From an uncultured Clostridiaceae bacterium (GTDB taxonomy: Bacteria; Bacillota; Clostridia; TANB77; CAG-508): DNA of 64,000 nucleotides. Of this stretch, positions 27,596 through 36,717 are shown in pieces. Under the pieces are notes generated by a model. That model worked only from the letters and a program-made list of their open reading frames with translations. It was not told where the DNA came from and searched no databases. Position numbers and translations under genes: made by a program. Numbering within the stretch: the stretch's first letter is position 1; each line of letters begins with the position of its first letter. The stretch is taken from contig CANSJQ010000002.1 in assembly GCA_947647275.1 (NCBI GenBank), positions 193,795 to 257,794 on the forward strand, read 5' to 3'.

Positions 27596-27599
27596 CTTT

Positions 27600-27690
27600 C
27601 TTCCTCCTCGTTTTTCCCATTTTTCCCATTGGGGACGTTTCCAAATGGGAAATCTGTCACTTTTGGGAATTTTTCTTACTTATTATATAT
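27600..27690. repeat. Inverted-repeat element with TTGGGGACG core
   Basis: TTTCCCATTGGGGACGTTTCC and GGAAATCTGTCACTTTTGGGA form imperfect inverted segments containing GGGGAC and TGTCAC words, which are also found at 3512-3533 and 37342-37438. It lies in the spacer between the ABC-F gene and DUF378. Confidence 0.45.
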
Positions 27691-27745
27691 GATATTACTA
27701 TTTTTTTCAAGGGTTTTATTGCCTTATGTTTATTATAAGTATATA

Positions 27746-27783
27746 AAAAGATTTAGGATTTTAAAATCCTAAATCTTTTTATT
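27746..27783 (-). terminator. Terminator after DUF378 gene
   Basis: AAAAAGATTTAGGATT and AATCCTAAATCTTTTT pair perfectly around TTAA. Confidence 0.85.
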
Positions 27784-27975
27784 TTAATGTCTATCAAATA
27801 TTAACTTTATTCCCCATAATCCAGAAATTCCTACTAAAATATAAATAATTCTAGTTATAATAGATAGTCCTCCGAATATTGCTTCTACTAAATTAAAATT
27901 AAATATTCCTACTAGTCCCCAGTTTATTGCACCTATAATTATTAATATAAGAGCTATTGTATCTATAATTTTCAT
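27784..27975 (-). CDS. DUF378 family small membrane protein
   Basis: 63 residues with two transmembrane helices (TIALILIIIGAINWGLVGIF; IITRIIYILVGISGLWGI) and the DUF378 signature AINWGLVG. ATG 27975 follows GGAGAG and is preferred to ATG 27993, which precedes the SD. Function unknown. Confidence 0.9.
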   Translation of the reverse strand: MKIIDTIALILIIIGAINWGLVGIFNFNLVEAIFGGLSIITRIIYILVGISGLWGIKLIFDRH

Positions 27976-28146
27976 GTTTTTCTCTCCTTCCATTTAAATT
28001 ATTTTTAATCTTAGTATACACATTTTTTGCTATTCTATTAATAATTTATTTTGTTTTTATTGGATAATTAGTAAATTATTTGAAATTTTAATTTTTGATA
28101 TTTCATTACTTTTTAAGCTGTTTTCGATGCGTTCAAAATTTGCAAC

Positions 28147-28178
28147 GAAAAGGACCATCTCTTTCGTGTGGTCCTTTT
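28147..28178 (-). terminator. Terminator after corA
   Basis: AAAGGACCA and TGGTCCTTT form the stem around an 11-base loop. Confidence 0.75.
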
Positions 28179-29137
28179 TAGTCTAACATATCTTTCTTTT
28201 TAAGCCATATCATTGCAATTACTCCTAAAATGATAGATAGAATTACAACAGAGAAAAATGGCCATGGACTATCCATGTTTTGCATTGGTACTTTTACATT
28301 CATTCCCCAATAACTTGCTATCATTGTTGGTATTGCAAGAATTATTGTTATTGATGTTAGGAATTTCATAACTCCATTTAGGTTGTTTGAAATTATAGAA
28401 GCATATGCATCCATTGTTCCACTTAAAATGTCATTATATATTTTTGCCATTTCTATAGCTTGTTTGTTTTCTATAATTGCATCTTCTAGTATGTCTTCAT
28501 CTTCTTCATATAATTTTATTATTTTTCCTCTTAATGTTTTTTCCATTACTACTTCATTCGACTTTAGTGATGTTGTAAAATACACTAAACTTTTTTCTAA
28601 TGAAAGCATTTTTAATAGTTCTTTATTTTTTTGTGAATTTTTTAGTACACTTTCTGCAATTTCTGTTTCTTTATTAATCTTTTTTAGATATTTTAAATAT
28701 AATTCTGCATTTTTATAAAATACTTGTAATATCATTCTACTTTTTTTATATGTTATTGTTGTATTTTTTGTTTTACTTTTTTCAAGTTCTGTTATTACTC
28801 TATTTTGTTTTAATGAAACTGTTATAAAATAGTCATCTCTTACTACTATCATTCCTAAAGGCATTGTTGAATATACTTCTTCTTTGTCTTCTTTTTCTAT
28901 AACTGGTACATCTATTATGAATAATGTTGTGCCATCATCTTCTTCATAGTCAATTCTGGCTTTTTCTTCGTAGTCAAGTGAATAACGTATAAAGGCTTCA
29001 TCTATTTTTAATTTTTTGCATACTTTTTTTATTTCTTCTTCAGTCGGGGCAACCATGTTTATCCAATTTCCCTTTTCGAATTTTTTTGTTTCTTCTGTTT
29101 TATTTGTTTCTACATCTGTTTTATACATTTTTAACAT
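28178..29137 (-). CDS. corA: CorA-like Mg2+/divalent cation transporter
   Basis: About 319 residues. A large cytoplasmic N-terminal domain rich in charged helices is followed by two C-terminal transmembrane helices. The GMN selectivity motif YWGMNV lies at the end of the first one, and KKKD after the second gives the usual basic C-terminus. It forms pentamers that import Mg2+. ATG 29137 follows GGGGTG. No Mg2+ riboswitch is seen in the short leader. Confidence 0.93.
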   Translation of the reverse strand: MLKMYKTDVETNKTEETKKFEKGNWINMVAPTEEEIKKVCKKLKIDEAFIRYSLDYEEKARIDYEEDDGTTLFIIDVPVIEKEDKEEVYSTMPLGMIVVRDDYFITVSLKQNRVITELEKSKTKNTTITYKKSRMILQVFYKNAELYLKYLKKINKETEIAESVLKNSQKNKELLKMLSLEKSLVYFTTSLKSNEVVMEKTLRGKIIKLYEEDEDILEDAIIENKQAIEMAKIYNDILSGTMDAYASIISNNLNGVMKFLTSITIILAIPTMIASYWGMNVKVPMQNMDSPWPFFSVVILSIILGVIAMIWLKKKDMLD

Positions 29138-29206
29138 AGTTATCACCCCTTTATTTTTTCCAATATTAGTATTATAACATATTTTTCAAAATTTGTATAG
29201 TTTTAC

Positions 29207-29245
29207 ATAATAAAAAATCACTATAAAAGTGATTTTTTATTATGT
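29207..29245 (-). terminator. Terminator after HdeD-like gene
   Basis: AATAAAAAATCACT and AGTGATTTTTTATT pair around ATAA, with T tracts on both sides. Confidence 0.75.
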
Positions 29246-29248
29246 ATT

Positions 29249-29794
29249 TTATCCTAATTTTTTTACATTATTTATAAATATAACATTTTCAATTATATCT
29301 AGCACAGCATATGTTATCATTATTGCTCCTATTGTGGCTGGAATAGCTCCTGTATTAAATATTACAACTAGTCCACATATAAGCATAATAATTGCTATTA
29401 CTAAACTATATATCCATATATTAGATTTTATTTGTTTTAATTTTAGTGCTGAGCTTGCTCTTACAACACTACTATATACAATCCACATACCAATTATTAT
29501 TCCAAATATCTTGCTTATTGTACTACTATATACCATTATTACTATTCCTATTATTACTGCCATTATTCCATAAACTAGTTCATAATTATATAAGTCACTT
29601 TTACTTTTTGTTTGTACATAGTTTATTACTTTTATTATTCCTAAAAGAATAAATACTGCTCCTAAAATATATGCTATCATAGACATAATTGCATCTTTCT
29701 GCCATATTAATATTATTCCAAGAATAGCAAATACTAGTGATTCAGCAATTGACATCCAGCCTGATTTTTTTAATAAATCTTTTAAATATTGCAT
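29249..29794 (-). CDS. HdeD / DUF308 family membrane protein
   Basis: 181 residues with six short transmembrane helices in three hairpins, each with a repeat like ILGIILIWQKDAIMSMIAYILGAVF, AVIIGIVIMVYSSTISKIFGII and LICGLVVIFNTGAIPATIGAI, the DUF308 repeat pattern. HdeD is linked to acid tolerance in enterobacteria. The role here is unknown. ATG after GGAAGTGAAAA. Confidence 0.87.
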   Translation of the reverse strand: MQYLKDLLKKSGWMSIAESLVFAILGIILIWQKDAIMSMIAYILGAVFILLGIIKVINYVQTKSKSDLYNYELVYGIMAVIIGIVIMVYSSTISKIFGIIIGMWIVYSSVVRASSALKLKQIKSNIWIYSLVIAIIMLICGLVVIFNTGAIPATIGAIMITYAVLDIIENVIFINNVKKLG

Positions 29795-29920
29795 ATTTTT
29801 TCACTTCCTTTGTTTATTTTATAGTTAAAGTTTATTACTATTTTTATTTGTTGTCAATATTTCAGTCAATTTTAATAAATTATTAATATATATGTTTTTA
29901 GAAAATTAGTAGGAAATATT

Positions 29921-29949
29921 TTGACACCCTTTAAGTTTTATACTATAAT
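29921..29949 (+). promoter_or_regulatory. Consensus sigma-A promoter of zinc-ribbon gene
   Basis: TTGACA (29921-29926) and TATAAT (29944-29949) with a 17-base spacer, both perfect. The ATG is 37 bases on. Confidence 0.85.
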
Positions 29950-29985
29950 AATTTAAATAGTAAATAAATTTTAGGGGGATAAAAT

Positions 29986-30894
29986 ATGGAAGAAAGAAAT
30001 GTTATATTTGAAGTAACCAAAGTAGGTATAGCTGTAAATAGCAAATGGAGTGTATTTGTTGATAATGAATATATTGGCAAAATTGATTTTAAAAATAATT
30101 TAACAAAAAAGTTATCTAAAGGTGTACACAAAGTACAATATAAAGTAGGATTGCAAAAAACTAAAATTTTAGATATTAATGTTGCAGATACAGATATAAT
30201 AGTTGAATGTATATGGGATGGAACTATAAGTAATTTCCACGTTGTTGGTGAAGAGAGTAATAATATTACAAATAATATGTCAGAAACTAATGAAACTAAA
30301 ACTAATAATGAAAATTATATATTTTGTAGCAATTGTGGAACAAAAATAAAAAAAGGAAGTACTTTTTGCTCTAGCTGTGGCAATAAAATAGAAGAAATAA
30401 CTATAAATAATGAAGAGACAAATGTAAATAATGAAAATAATATTCAAGCACAAAATAATACATCACAAAAAAACACAAATTTAGCTGTTGTTATATTCAT
30501 AATTATTTGTGTCATAGCAGGTTTTTTAGTTTTAAAAAATATAGGAATATTTGGGAATAATAATAGTAGTAATAGTAATTCTAGTACTTCCATAGAAACA
30601 GACGCTAGAGCCGCTGCTCTACAAGTTATTAAGGTTGAAAATAAATATTACCTAAATGCTTCTTATTCAATAGGAAAAATAACAAGTAAAAATGCTATTT
30701 TAGATAGTAAGTCAGGAGAATGGTATTTATTTAAATGTACTTACAGTTATAATCCTTTAAATAAAGCAGGTAGTACAATGTTAGATAGAGAAGATAACGG
30801 ACTAGTATATATTGGAATAAAAATGGGAGAAAATGATATGTTTAATTATAAATTTGGAAGAACATTGGAAGATTTAAAAACAAAATTAAACTAA
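29986..30894 (+). CDS. Zinc-ribbon membrane protein with N-terminal beta domain
   Basis: 302 residues. The N-terminal about 85 residues form a small beta domain (SKWSVFVDNEYIGKIDFKNN...HKVQYKVGLQKTKILDINV), as in bacterial proteins with PEGA-like folds. A zinc ribbon follows (FCSNCGTKIKKGSTFCSSCG), then an N-rich linker, one transmembrane helix (AVVIFIIICVIAGFLVLKN) and a short extracytoplasmic domain. The zinc ribbon suggests a membrane sensor or scaffold. ATG follows AGGGGGATAAAAT behind a perfect promoter. Confidence 0.8.
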   Translation: MEERNVIFEVTKVGIAVNSKWSVFVDNEYIGKIDFKNNLTKKLSKGVHKVQYKVGLQKTKILDINVADTDIIVECIWDGTISNFHVVGEESNNITNNMSETNETKTNNENYIFCSNCGTKIKKGSTFCSSCGNKIEEITINNEETNVNNENNIQAQNNTSQKNTNLAVVIFIIICVIAGFLVLKNIGIFGNNNSSNSNSSTSIETDARAAALQVIKVENKYYLNASYSIGKITSKNAILDSKSGEWYLFKCTYSYNPLNKAGSTMLDREDNGLVYIGIKMGENDMFNYKFGRTLEDLKTKLN

Positions 30895-30925
30895 TATATG
30901 AAAAATTATGCCATAAATTTTAAAA

Positions 30926-30963
30926 AAGCTAACAATATTTAAATTGTTAGCCTTCTTTTTTTA
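30926..30963 (+). terminator. Terminator after zinc-ribbon gene
   Basis: GCTAACAATATTTAAATTGTTAGC is a perfect palindrome and is followed by a T-rich tract. Confidence 0.85.
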
Positions 30964-31059
30964 TTAATAGCGAATAATTTTAAATGTATTTCTCTATAAA
31001 TTAAATATTTTTCGTTGTTGAATATTAATTATTTACTGAGAAGCATTAGCAACGATTAT

Positions 31060-31135
31060 TGGTGCACCACCGGGGGGTCGAACCCCGGACCTTCTGATTA
31101 AGAGTCAGCTGCTCTACCAACTGAGCTAGTGGTGC
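31060..31135 (-). tRNA. tRNA-Lys (CTT)
   Basis: 76 nt with encoded CCA, acceptor GCACCAC/GTGGTGC, anticodon loop CTCTTAA giving CTT, and T-arm with GTTCGAC. Confidence 0.95.
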
Positions 31136-31143
31136 ATAAATAT

Positions 31144-31172
31144 TTCAATGGTATTATTATAATACCATTGAA
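31144..31172. terminator. Perfect palindrome between VanW gene and tRNA-Lys
   Basis: TTCAATGGTATTAT and ATAATACCATTGAA pair without mismatch. It follows the VanW gene on the minus strand and probably ends its transcript or processes the tRNA precursor. It lacks a strong T run. Confidence 0.5.
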
Positions 31173-31180
31173 TGTATTTG

Positions 31181-32806
31181 TCAATCAGTTTCTATTATAT
31201 TTTCTTCTTGGCTTTTTATTTGTGTGCTTGCTTGACTTTTAACTTTTTTGGTACCTCTTCTTATTACTTTTTCTAAACTACTATATGTGTCTGAAGATAA
31301 TAAACTTTTACTTATTACTGCTCCATTTTGTTTTATTATTTTATAAGTTTCGCTTTTTACTCCATTTGAACCATTTTGTTCTATTATTTCTACTCCTTCT
31401 TCTAAAGTATTATCATTTATATAGTTTGTTTTATAAGGAATAGTTTCTAATGTTTTTGTTTGTAATTCTACTTCATATTCTTTTTCTTCTTGCATTCCAT
31501 GTATACTTACTCTTACAATTCCATTTGACACATTACTTACTATTTTTATTGGGTAATTTCTTGTATTTTTAAAACAAAAGTCTATTGTCCCCCAAGAAAC
31601 TGTTGCATCTCTTCCTGCTTGAACATATGAAGTTAAAAATCTATGATTTGTTCTACTTGTTATTTCTAAGTTTGCATATAATACTGCATTATATAAAGTT
31701 GAAGATAATTGGCAAATTCCTCCACCTATTCCTTGAACTACTTTTCCTCCTGAATATATTGCTGCTTCTTTATATCCTGCCGAAATAGTTCTTTCTCCAA
31801 CTATTTTGTTATATGAAAATAGTTCTCCTGGCAATACTATTGTTCCATTAACTTTTTCTGAAGAAAGCTCTAAATTTGTACTCCTATTTTTATTTGTCAC
31901 ATCATACCTAGTAGTAAATTCTGCTAGTTTATTTGGGAATGCTTGCCCTGCTATTGATTCTAAAGTTACTTCTGGAATTGTTATTTTTAAAGGTATTATA
32001 TATTCTTCCTTTTCATCTTGTAATATTTTATTTATTTCATCAGCCGATATTGCAAAATCAATTCCATTTATATGTGCATATACTTTCGTTGGATTTGTAG
32101 TTATATATGCATCTTTAGGTTCTTTAAATATTTCATTATGTATTTTATTAATGTCTATTTCTTCTATTTTTGCTTGTTTTATAGGTATTGTTATATTTTT
32201 TTCTGTAGATTTTACTGCTTCTTTTATTAGCTTATTTGTCTTTTCTTTTTCAGCTATTATGCCGTCTTTCCCTCTTTTAATTATTAACTCTTCTTTCTCA
32301 ATATAATAATTATTTTCTATTAATGTTCCTGGAAGCTTTTTACTTATTTCTTCTATTTTTTTATTTAATTTTTCTTCATTATAATTTATATTTACTTCTA
32401 ATTTTTTTTGAAATAATAAAGTAAATAGTATATCATAGTTATCTTTTACAATATTTCCGCTTCTTCCTATTTTTAAAGCTTGTTCTACCACTTTATCTAT
32501 ATTTTTATTTATTTCTATTTCTTCTACATTAATTGTTTCTTCTAAATCTTGATAATACAAATTAATACTTTTAAGTACTATTTCATTATACCATTCATTT
32601 AATTTTTCGTTTACTTGCTCTTTACTTAAATTAGATACATCTATTCCTTCTATTTTTATACCATGAATTATTTTATCATTTCCCATATTTACTAATGAAA
32701 ATATAACAGAAATAAAAATAATTATTGCAAATATTATACTACAAGTTAATATTATTATTTTATTATTTGTTGACGAAAATTTTCTTTTGTTTCTTCTATT
32801 CCTCAT
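31181..32806 (-). CDS. VanW family cell-wall-associated protein with peptidoglycan-binding domains
   Basis: 541 residues: a basic N-terminus, a transmembrane helix (IIILTCSIIFAIIIFISVIFS), two YoaR-like putative peptidoglycan-binding domains (IHGIKIEGIDVSNLSKEQV...; ITIPIKQAKIEEIDINKI...) and the VanW domain (NLELSSEKVNGTIVLPGELF...GGGICQLSSTLYNAVLYANL...RDATVSWGTIDF). It acts at the outer face of the membrane. VanW accompanies vancomycin resistance in some operons, but no van genes are here and this is a housekeeping-type copy. Confidence 0.93.
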   Translation of the reverse strand: MRNRRNKRKFSSTNNKIIILTCSIIFAIIIFISVIFSLVNMGNDKIIHGIKIEGIDVSNLSKEQVNEKLNEWYNEIVLKSINLYYQDLEETINVEEIEINKNIDKVVEQALKIGRSGNIVKDNYDILFTLLFQKKLEVNINYNEEKLNKKIEEISKKLPGTLIENNYYIEKEELIIKRGKDGIIAEKEKTNKLIKEAVKSTEKNITIPIKQAKIEEIDINKIHNEIFKEPKDAYITTNPTKVYAHINGIDFAISADEINKILQDEKEEYIIPLKITIPEVTLESIAGQAFPNKLAEFTTRYDVTNKNRSTNLELSSEKVNGTIVLPGELFSYNKIVGERTISAGYKEAAIYSGGKVVQGIGGGICQLSSTLYNAVLYANLEITSRTNHRFLTSYVQAGRDATVSWGTIDFCFKNTRNYPIKIVSNVSNGIVRVSIHGMQEEKEYEVELQTKTLETIPYKTNYINDNTLEEGVEIIEQNGSNGVKSETYKIIKQNGAVISKSLLSSDTYSSLEKVIRRGTKKVKSQASTQIKSQEENIIETD

Positions 32807-32991
32807 CTTTCCTCCCCAAATTCCATTAATTTGTATTATTTACTCTTTATTACATTATCTTAAACATAATTTTCTAATTATAACATACATTAAATTTTAA
32901 ATTTGTAATTTTTACTTTTATCTATCTTAATATTAACATATACTTAATATTTTTACAATATTACTATTTTTTAATTTTATCATTTTACTTA

Positions 32992-33020
32992 TAGACAATT
33001 TTTGTTTTTTGCTGTATAAT
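32992..33020 (+). promoter_or_regulatory. Promoter of the CI/LexA-like regulator
   Basis: TAGACA (32992-32997) and TATAAT (33015-33020) are separated by 17 bases, 33 bases before the ATG. The remaining spacer 32821-32991 shows nothing beyond AT-rich sequence. Confidence 0.7.
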
Positions 33021-33053
33021 TTTCGTAAATTATGATGAAAGAGGTAAATAAAT

Positions 33054-33629
33054 ATGTTAGGTGGTATGATTTCAAAAATACGTACTAATAAACAAATGAC
33101 AAAGGTTGAACTAGCTAAAAAAACAAAAATAAATATTGGTCATTTGACCCACATAGAAAAAGGTGAAAGAAACCCAAGTCATAAAGCTTTAAAAACTATA
33201 TGTAAAGCACTTGCCATTCCTTATCAAACAATGATGTATATGTATGATAAAGAAATTACTAAAGAACATGAAAGATACAAAGTTCTTAATCATATCCCTT
33301 ATAATAAAATAATTGCTGTAAATTCTATAAGTGATTTTATTGAATGTCCCGCAAATATTTCTAATGCTTCTATTGCCTTTAAAATGATTGATGATTCAAT
33401 GGAGCCAAAACTCCCAAAGGATTCCTATGTTTTTTTAGAGTTAAATACTCCTTTAGATAATAGAAATTTTGGATTATTTATATATAATGGTCAATACCTT
33501 GTTAGAAGGTTTATTATTAGGCAAGATAAACTTATTTTAAGAGCCGAAAATAAAGATTATCCAGAAATTGATTTATCTGAAAATGATGATTTTACTATTA
33601 TTGGTAAGGTTATAACAGATCATGTATAA
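33054..33629 (+). CDS. XRE regulator with S24/LexA-like C-terminal domain
   Basis: 191 residues. An N-terminal HTH_3 (KMTKVELAKKTKINIGHLTH-like, residues about 15-60) is followed by a peptidase S24 fold (MIDDSMEPKLPKDSYVFLE...GLFIYNGQYLVRRFIIRQDKLIL). The nucleophile Ser is present in DDSMEP. The position of the general-base Lys is occupied by Arg in YLVRRF, so LexA-type self-cleavage may be lost. These proteins repress phage, element or stress genes. No prophage lies beside it. Confidence 0.85.
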   Translation: MLGGMISKIRTNKQMTKVELAKKTKINIGHLTHIEKGERNPSHKALKTICKALAIPYQTMMYMYDKEITKEHERYKVLNHIPYNKIIAVNSISDFIECPANISNASIAFKMIDDSMEPKLPKDSYVFLELNTPLDNRNFGLFIYNGQYLVRRFIIRQDKLILRAENKDYPEIDLSENDDFTIIGKVITDHV

Positions 33630-33747
33630 ATATTTGTATACAAAAAATTACATTTTTTTACTTTTTTTAATAAAAAGTACTTGAATATTATATTTTTTAA
33701 TAATATAATACTTTTGCAAAAGATAAAATTAAGGAGAATTACTAAAA

Positions 33748-34221
33748 ATGGAATTAGTTAAAAATATATTTTTTAATACAGATAAAATTGTTGAAAATTC
33801 AAAATTAAAAATTTCTTACGTTGGAGATTTATATCAAAATAACTCTGAACAAGTATTTTTACATTATGGGTTTGGTCTTCAATGGGATGATGTTACAGAT
33901 GTAAAAATGGAAAAAACAGAACTTGGTTTTCAATGTGAAATAGATATAAAAGAATACGAATCTTTAAACCTTTGCTTTAGAAATTCTAATAATGAATGGG
34001 ATAATAATAATGGAGAAAATTATATTTTCAATATTGAAAAAATAAGTAAAGAAGATGAAAATCTAGCCTTGATAGTAGCTGAAGATAGTGAAATGCAGAT
34101 TCACAAAGGTTTAAGAAAATCATATATATGGAGCAAAAAAGTAAAACTTGCAGTATATAAAATAATAAAATTCTTCCCTAAAATAATTTCTGGAAATTAT
34201 AAGAGAAGAGTTAGTGAATAG
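33748..34221 (+). CDS. CBM25-like carbohydrate-binding protein
   Basis: 157 residues with no signal peptide. Residues 1-100 match the starch-binding CBM25 pattern: an Ig-like strand set with QVFLHYGFGLQWDDV, LNLCFRNSNNEWDNNNGENY and the aromatic/WDNN signature. A C-terminal basic helix (SKKVKLAVYKIIKFFPKI) follows. It may bind intracellular glycogen or anchor to polysaccharide. Substrate is inferred from family. SD AAGGAGAAT. Confidence 0.75.
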   Translation: MELVKNIFFNTDKIVENSKLKISYVGDLYQNNSEQVFLHYGFGLQWDDVTDVKMEKTELGFQCEIDIKEYESLNLCFRNSNNEWDNNNGENYIFNIEKISKEDENLALIVAEDSEMQIHKGLRKSYIWSKKVKLAVYKIIKFFPKIISGNYKRRVSE

Positions 34222-34223
34222 AT

Positions 34224-34268
34224 TAAAATATTGAAAAGTGTAATATTTCACCTTTCAATATTTTTTAT
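34224..34268 (+). terminator. Terminator after CBM25-like gene, also facing the pilin-like gene
   Basis: AAAATATTGAAA and TTTCAATATTTTTT pair with a GTG/CAC inner step. Confidence 0.75.
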
Positions 34269-34277
34269 AATCTTTAT

Positions 34278-35054
34278 TTAATTTTTTGTATACTCAACTA
34301 TTACGATATAGTCAAAATTTTTTATATTACTTATTTTATTTACTATATTTACTGATCCTCCAGATATATACCAAGAAAAGTAATAAGATGCACTATCACT
34401 TCTAGCTGTTTCTATTGATTTATTATTATTATAAGAATGATATACTTCCGCTCTACAAATTGCATCCATATCTTGAATATCTAATGGCCCATGGAATATG
34501 TCATCATTATACGTTAAATTTTCAAAAACTACTACTTTTCTATAAAGTGGCTTTCCATTTATCCACGTACCAATAACTTGTTCAGAAGTAGAATATTTAG
34601 AATCTAATGATGGCAAGTTTTCATTAGATACAGATGTACCATCAATACTAGCTAATTGTAACTGTCCATTTATTTCAAATTCATAAGGATATTCATTTAA
34701 TTTTGTAAATATAGAACTTGGATTTTCTCCTACCTCATATTTAGTACTTGCTATTTGACTTTTTTCAGTCACATATTGAATTTCGCTATCATCTTTTAAT
34801 ATTTCAGATAATTCTTTTAAAGTCGGCATTACTTGTTTTTCAACATATTTATTAATTTGTGCTGTTGTTATTTTTAAATTAATTTTTTCAGTTGCAGTTT
34901 GTTTATTCGTTAACTCTTTTGCTTGTTTTGTTCTTATAAATATTCCATTATTTCCTAGACTTAAATATATTCCTACACTTGCTATTATTATTAATACTAT
35001 TATTGTTATTACAAGTGAAATTAATGTTATCCCTTTATTTTCTTTTATTTCCAT
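34278..35054 (-). CDS. Type IV pilin / pseudopilin-like protein (copy B)
   Basis: 258 residues. Leader KENKG precedes the pilin helix ITLISLVITIIVLIIIASVGIYL. Residues about 40-145 (TNKQTATEKINLKITTAQ; MPTLKELSEILKDDSEIQYV; EKSQIASTKYEVGENPSSIF; YPYEFEINGQLQLASIDG) are almost the same as in the 10222-10962 copy. The last 110 residues are unrelated (SKYSTSEQVIGTWINGKPLYRK... ending VIVEYTKN). The shared core with different tails suggests modular exchange of the exposed domain. No assembly genes nearby. Confidence 0.82.
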   Translation of the reverse strand: MEIKENKGITLISLVITIIVLIIIASVGIYLSLGNNGIFIRTKQAKELTNKQTATEKINLKITTAQINKYVEKQVMPTLKELSEILKDDSEIQYVTEKSQIASTKYEVGENPSSIFTKLNEYPYEFEINGQLQLASIDGTSVSNENLPSLDSKYSTSEQVIGTWINGKPLYRKVVVFENLTYNDDIFHGPLDIQDMDAICRAEVYHSYNNNKSIETARSDSASYYFSWYISGGSVNIVNKISNIKNFDYIVIVEYTKN

Positions 35055-35201
35055 TGATCTCTTCTCCTGTTTTTATATTTTTAGTCATTATATATTATTA
35101 TATTCACTTTTTCAATGTATTTTATATTATATTTTTACTTGTTTATTTTATTTATTTTTTTCTTTAAAATAATATTATAATAAATAATAAGGAGATATAT
35201 T

Positions 35202-35369
35202 ATGGCTGAATTTAATATAAAAAAACGAATTGAATCTTATAATAAAACAATTCGTCTTCCAGAAAATATTATTACAAAAGTAGAACAAGTCGCTAATGAA
35301 AATAATATTAGTTTTAATAGAGTTATTTTAGAAATGATTGAATTTTCTTTAGATAATATGAAAAAGTAG
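35202..35369 (+). CDS. Ribbon-helix-helix-like small DNA-binding protein
   Basis: 55 residues. Strand NKTIRLPENIITKV is followed by helices EQVANENNISFNRVILEMIEFSL, the MetJ/Arc ribbon-helix-helix pattern of CopG-type regulators and antitoxins. ATG 35202 follows AAGGAG. No toxin gene is adjacent, so it is probably a stand-alone regulator. A hairpin (GTAGAAA/TTTCTAC, 35367-35389) overlaps its stop and ends the transcript. Confidence 0.75.
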   Translation: MAEFNIKKRIESYNKTIRLPENIITKVEQVANENNISFNRVILEMIEFSLDNMKK

Positions 35370-35414
35370 AAATCACTTTTACTTTCTACTTTTTCTACTA
35401 TTACTCTTCACTAT

Positions 35415-36143
35415 TTAGATATTCCATCCACCATTTATAGATATTACTTGTCCTGTTGTATATTCATCTTCTATAATCCATTTTACACATCTTGCTATAT
35501 CTTGTGTTTTTCCTATTTTACAAAGCGGTATTTCTTCTTCTATTTCTTTTATTTCTTTATCACTTAAGTGTTTATTCATATCTGTATCTATTATCCCTGG
35601 TGCTATACTATTTACTCGTATTCCTGATGGACCTAGTTCTTTTGCTAATGCCTTACTTAAAGCATCTACACCAGCTTTAGCTACACTATAATGTACTTCA
35701 CAAGAAGCCCCTGTTATTCCCCATATAGATGAAATATTTATAATACATCCTTTTTTATTATGTATCATATTTGGTACTACTTCTTGACACATATAAAATG
35801 CTGAATTTAAATTTGTACTAATCATGTTTTGCCAATCTTCTTCTGTAATATCTGTAAATAACTTTGTTTGAGATATTCCGCTATTGTTTACTAATACATC
35901 TATATTTTTAAATTTTTCTATTGTAAATTCTACTAATTTTTTTACTTCTTCTCTTTTTGAAACATCTGCCTTGAAAGTTTCCACATTATACCCTTTACTT
36001 GTGAATTCTTCTTTCATTTTTTTAGCCATTTCTTCAGACTTATTGTAATTTATAACTACATTATAACCTTCTTTTACTAATATATCTACAATTGCAGCTC
36101 CAATCCCTCTTGAGCTACCTGTTACTATTGCTGTTTTATTCAT
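35415..36143 (-). CDS. Short-chain dehydrogenase/reductase, FabG-like
   Basis: 242 residues with the classical SDR motifs: cofactor-binding TGSSRGIGAAI, NNSG (VLVNNSGIS), catalytic Ser/Tyr/Lys in ISSIWGITGASCEVHYSVAKAG, and SIAPGIIDTDM. It resembles 3-oxoacyl-ACP reductases, NADPH-dependent, but is away from fab genes, so its substrate is open. Confidence 0.9.
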   Translation of the reverse strand: MNKTAIVTGSSRGIGAAIVDILVKEGYNVVINYNKSEEMAKKMKEEFTSKGYNVETFKADVSKREEVKKLVEFTIEKFKNIDVLVNNSGISQTKLFTDITEEDWQNMISTNLNSAFYMCQEVVPNMIHNKKGCIINISSIWGITGASCEVHYSVAKAGVDALSKALAKELGPSGIRVNSIAPGIIDTDMNKHLSDKEIKEIEEEIPLCKIGKTQDIARCVKWIIEDEYTTGQVISINGGWNI

Positions 36144-36155
36144 TTTTATACCACC

Positions 36156-36557
36156 TCATTTATTATATTTATTTCTACTTTTTCTACCCTTATTTAAATT
36201 TGCTCCTTTATATGTACTAGTTAATGAGTGACAATTTGGGCACAATAATATTAAATTTTCTTCATTATTATTTTTATAATTGCCATCAATATGTTCAATT
36301 TCTAATGGTATTCTATTTGTATATTTATTAATCTTTCCCCAACCACATCTAGCACATTTATTATTATATTTATTATTATATTTATTAAACAGATATGTTT
36401 TTATATAAGAAGAAATTTGATATTCTCCTCTCATTCCATTAATTTGATTATTCTTCCATTTATCTATATATTTTTTATATTGGTATTCTTTTTGACATTT
36501 ATTAGAACAATATTTAGAACGTTTATTTATTTCTCTATTGCAATTTATGCAATTCAT
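36156..36557 (-). CDS. HNH endonuclease, free-standing, next to a group I intron
   Basis: About 133 residues. An N-terminal zinc motif (CINCNREINKRSKYCSNKCQ) is followed by a C-terminal HNH nuclease with CARCGWG, IPLEIEHIDGNYKNNNEENLILLCPNCHSLT, holding the His/Asn/His and the CxxC pairs. This is the phage/homing type. Its end is 160 bases from a tRNA-Thr interrupted by a group I intron, which raises the possibility of a linked homing enzyme, although it is outside the intron. ATG 36557 follows AAGGTGATT. Confidence 0.85.
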   Translation of the reverse strand: MNCINCNREINKRSKYCSNKCQKEYQYKKYIDKWKNNQINGMRGEYQISSYIKTYLFNKYNNKYNNKCARCGWGKINKYTNRIPLEIEHIDGNYKNNNEENLILLCPNCHSLTSTYKGANLNKGRKSRNKYNK

Positions 36558-36671
36558 AATAATCACCTTCTACTCTTATTTATTACTAATATATTTAAGG
36601 TATAGTAGTAACATTTCTAATAGGTATCCTCTTAAACAGTGTCCTGTACATATTTTCACAATTTATTTTTA

Positions 36672-36714
36672 AAAACAAAAAACCAAGCAAGTTTTATAAC
36701 AAGCCTGGTTTTAA
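36672..36714 (-). terminator. Terminator after tRNA-Thr
   Basis: On the minus strand AACCAGGCTTGTT and AACTTGCTTGGTT pair with few mismatches, followed by TTTTGTTTTT. Confidence 0.8.
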
Positions 36715-36717
36715 GTA

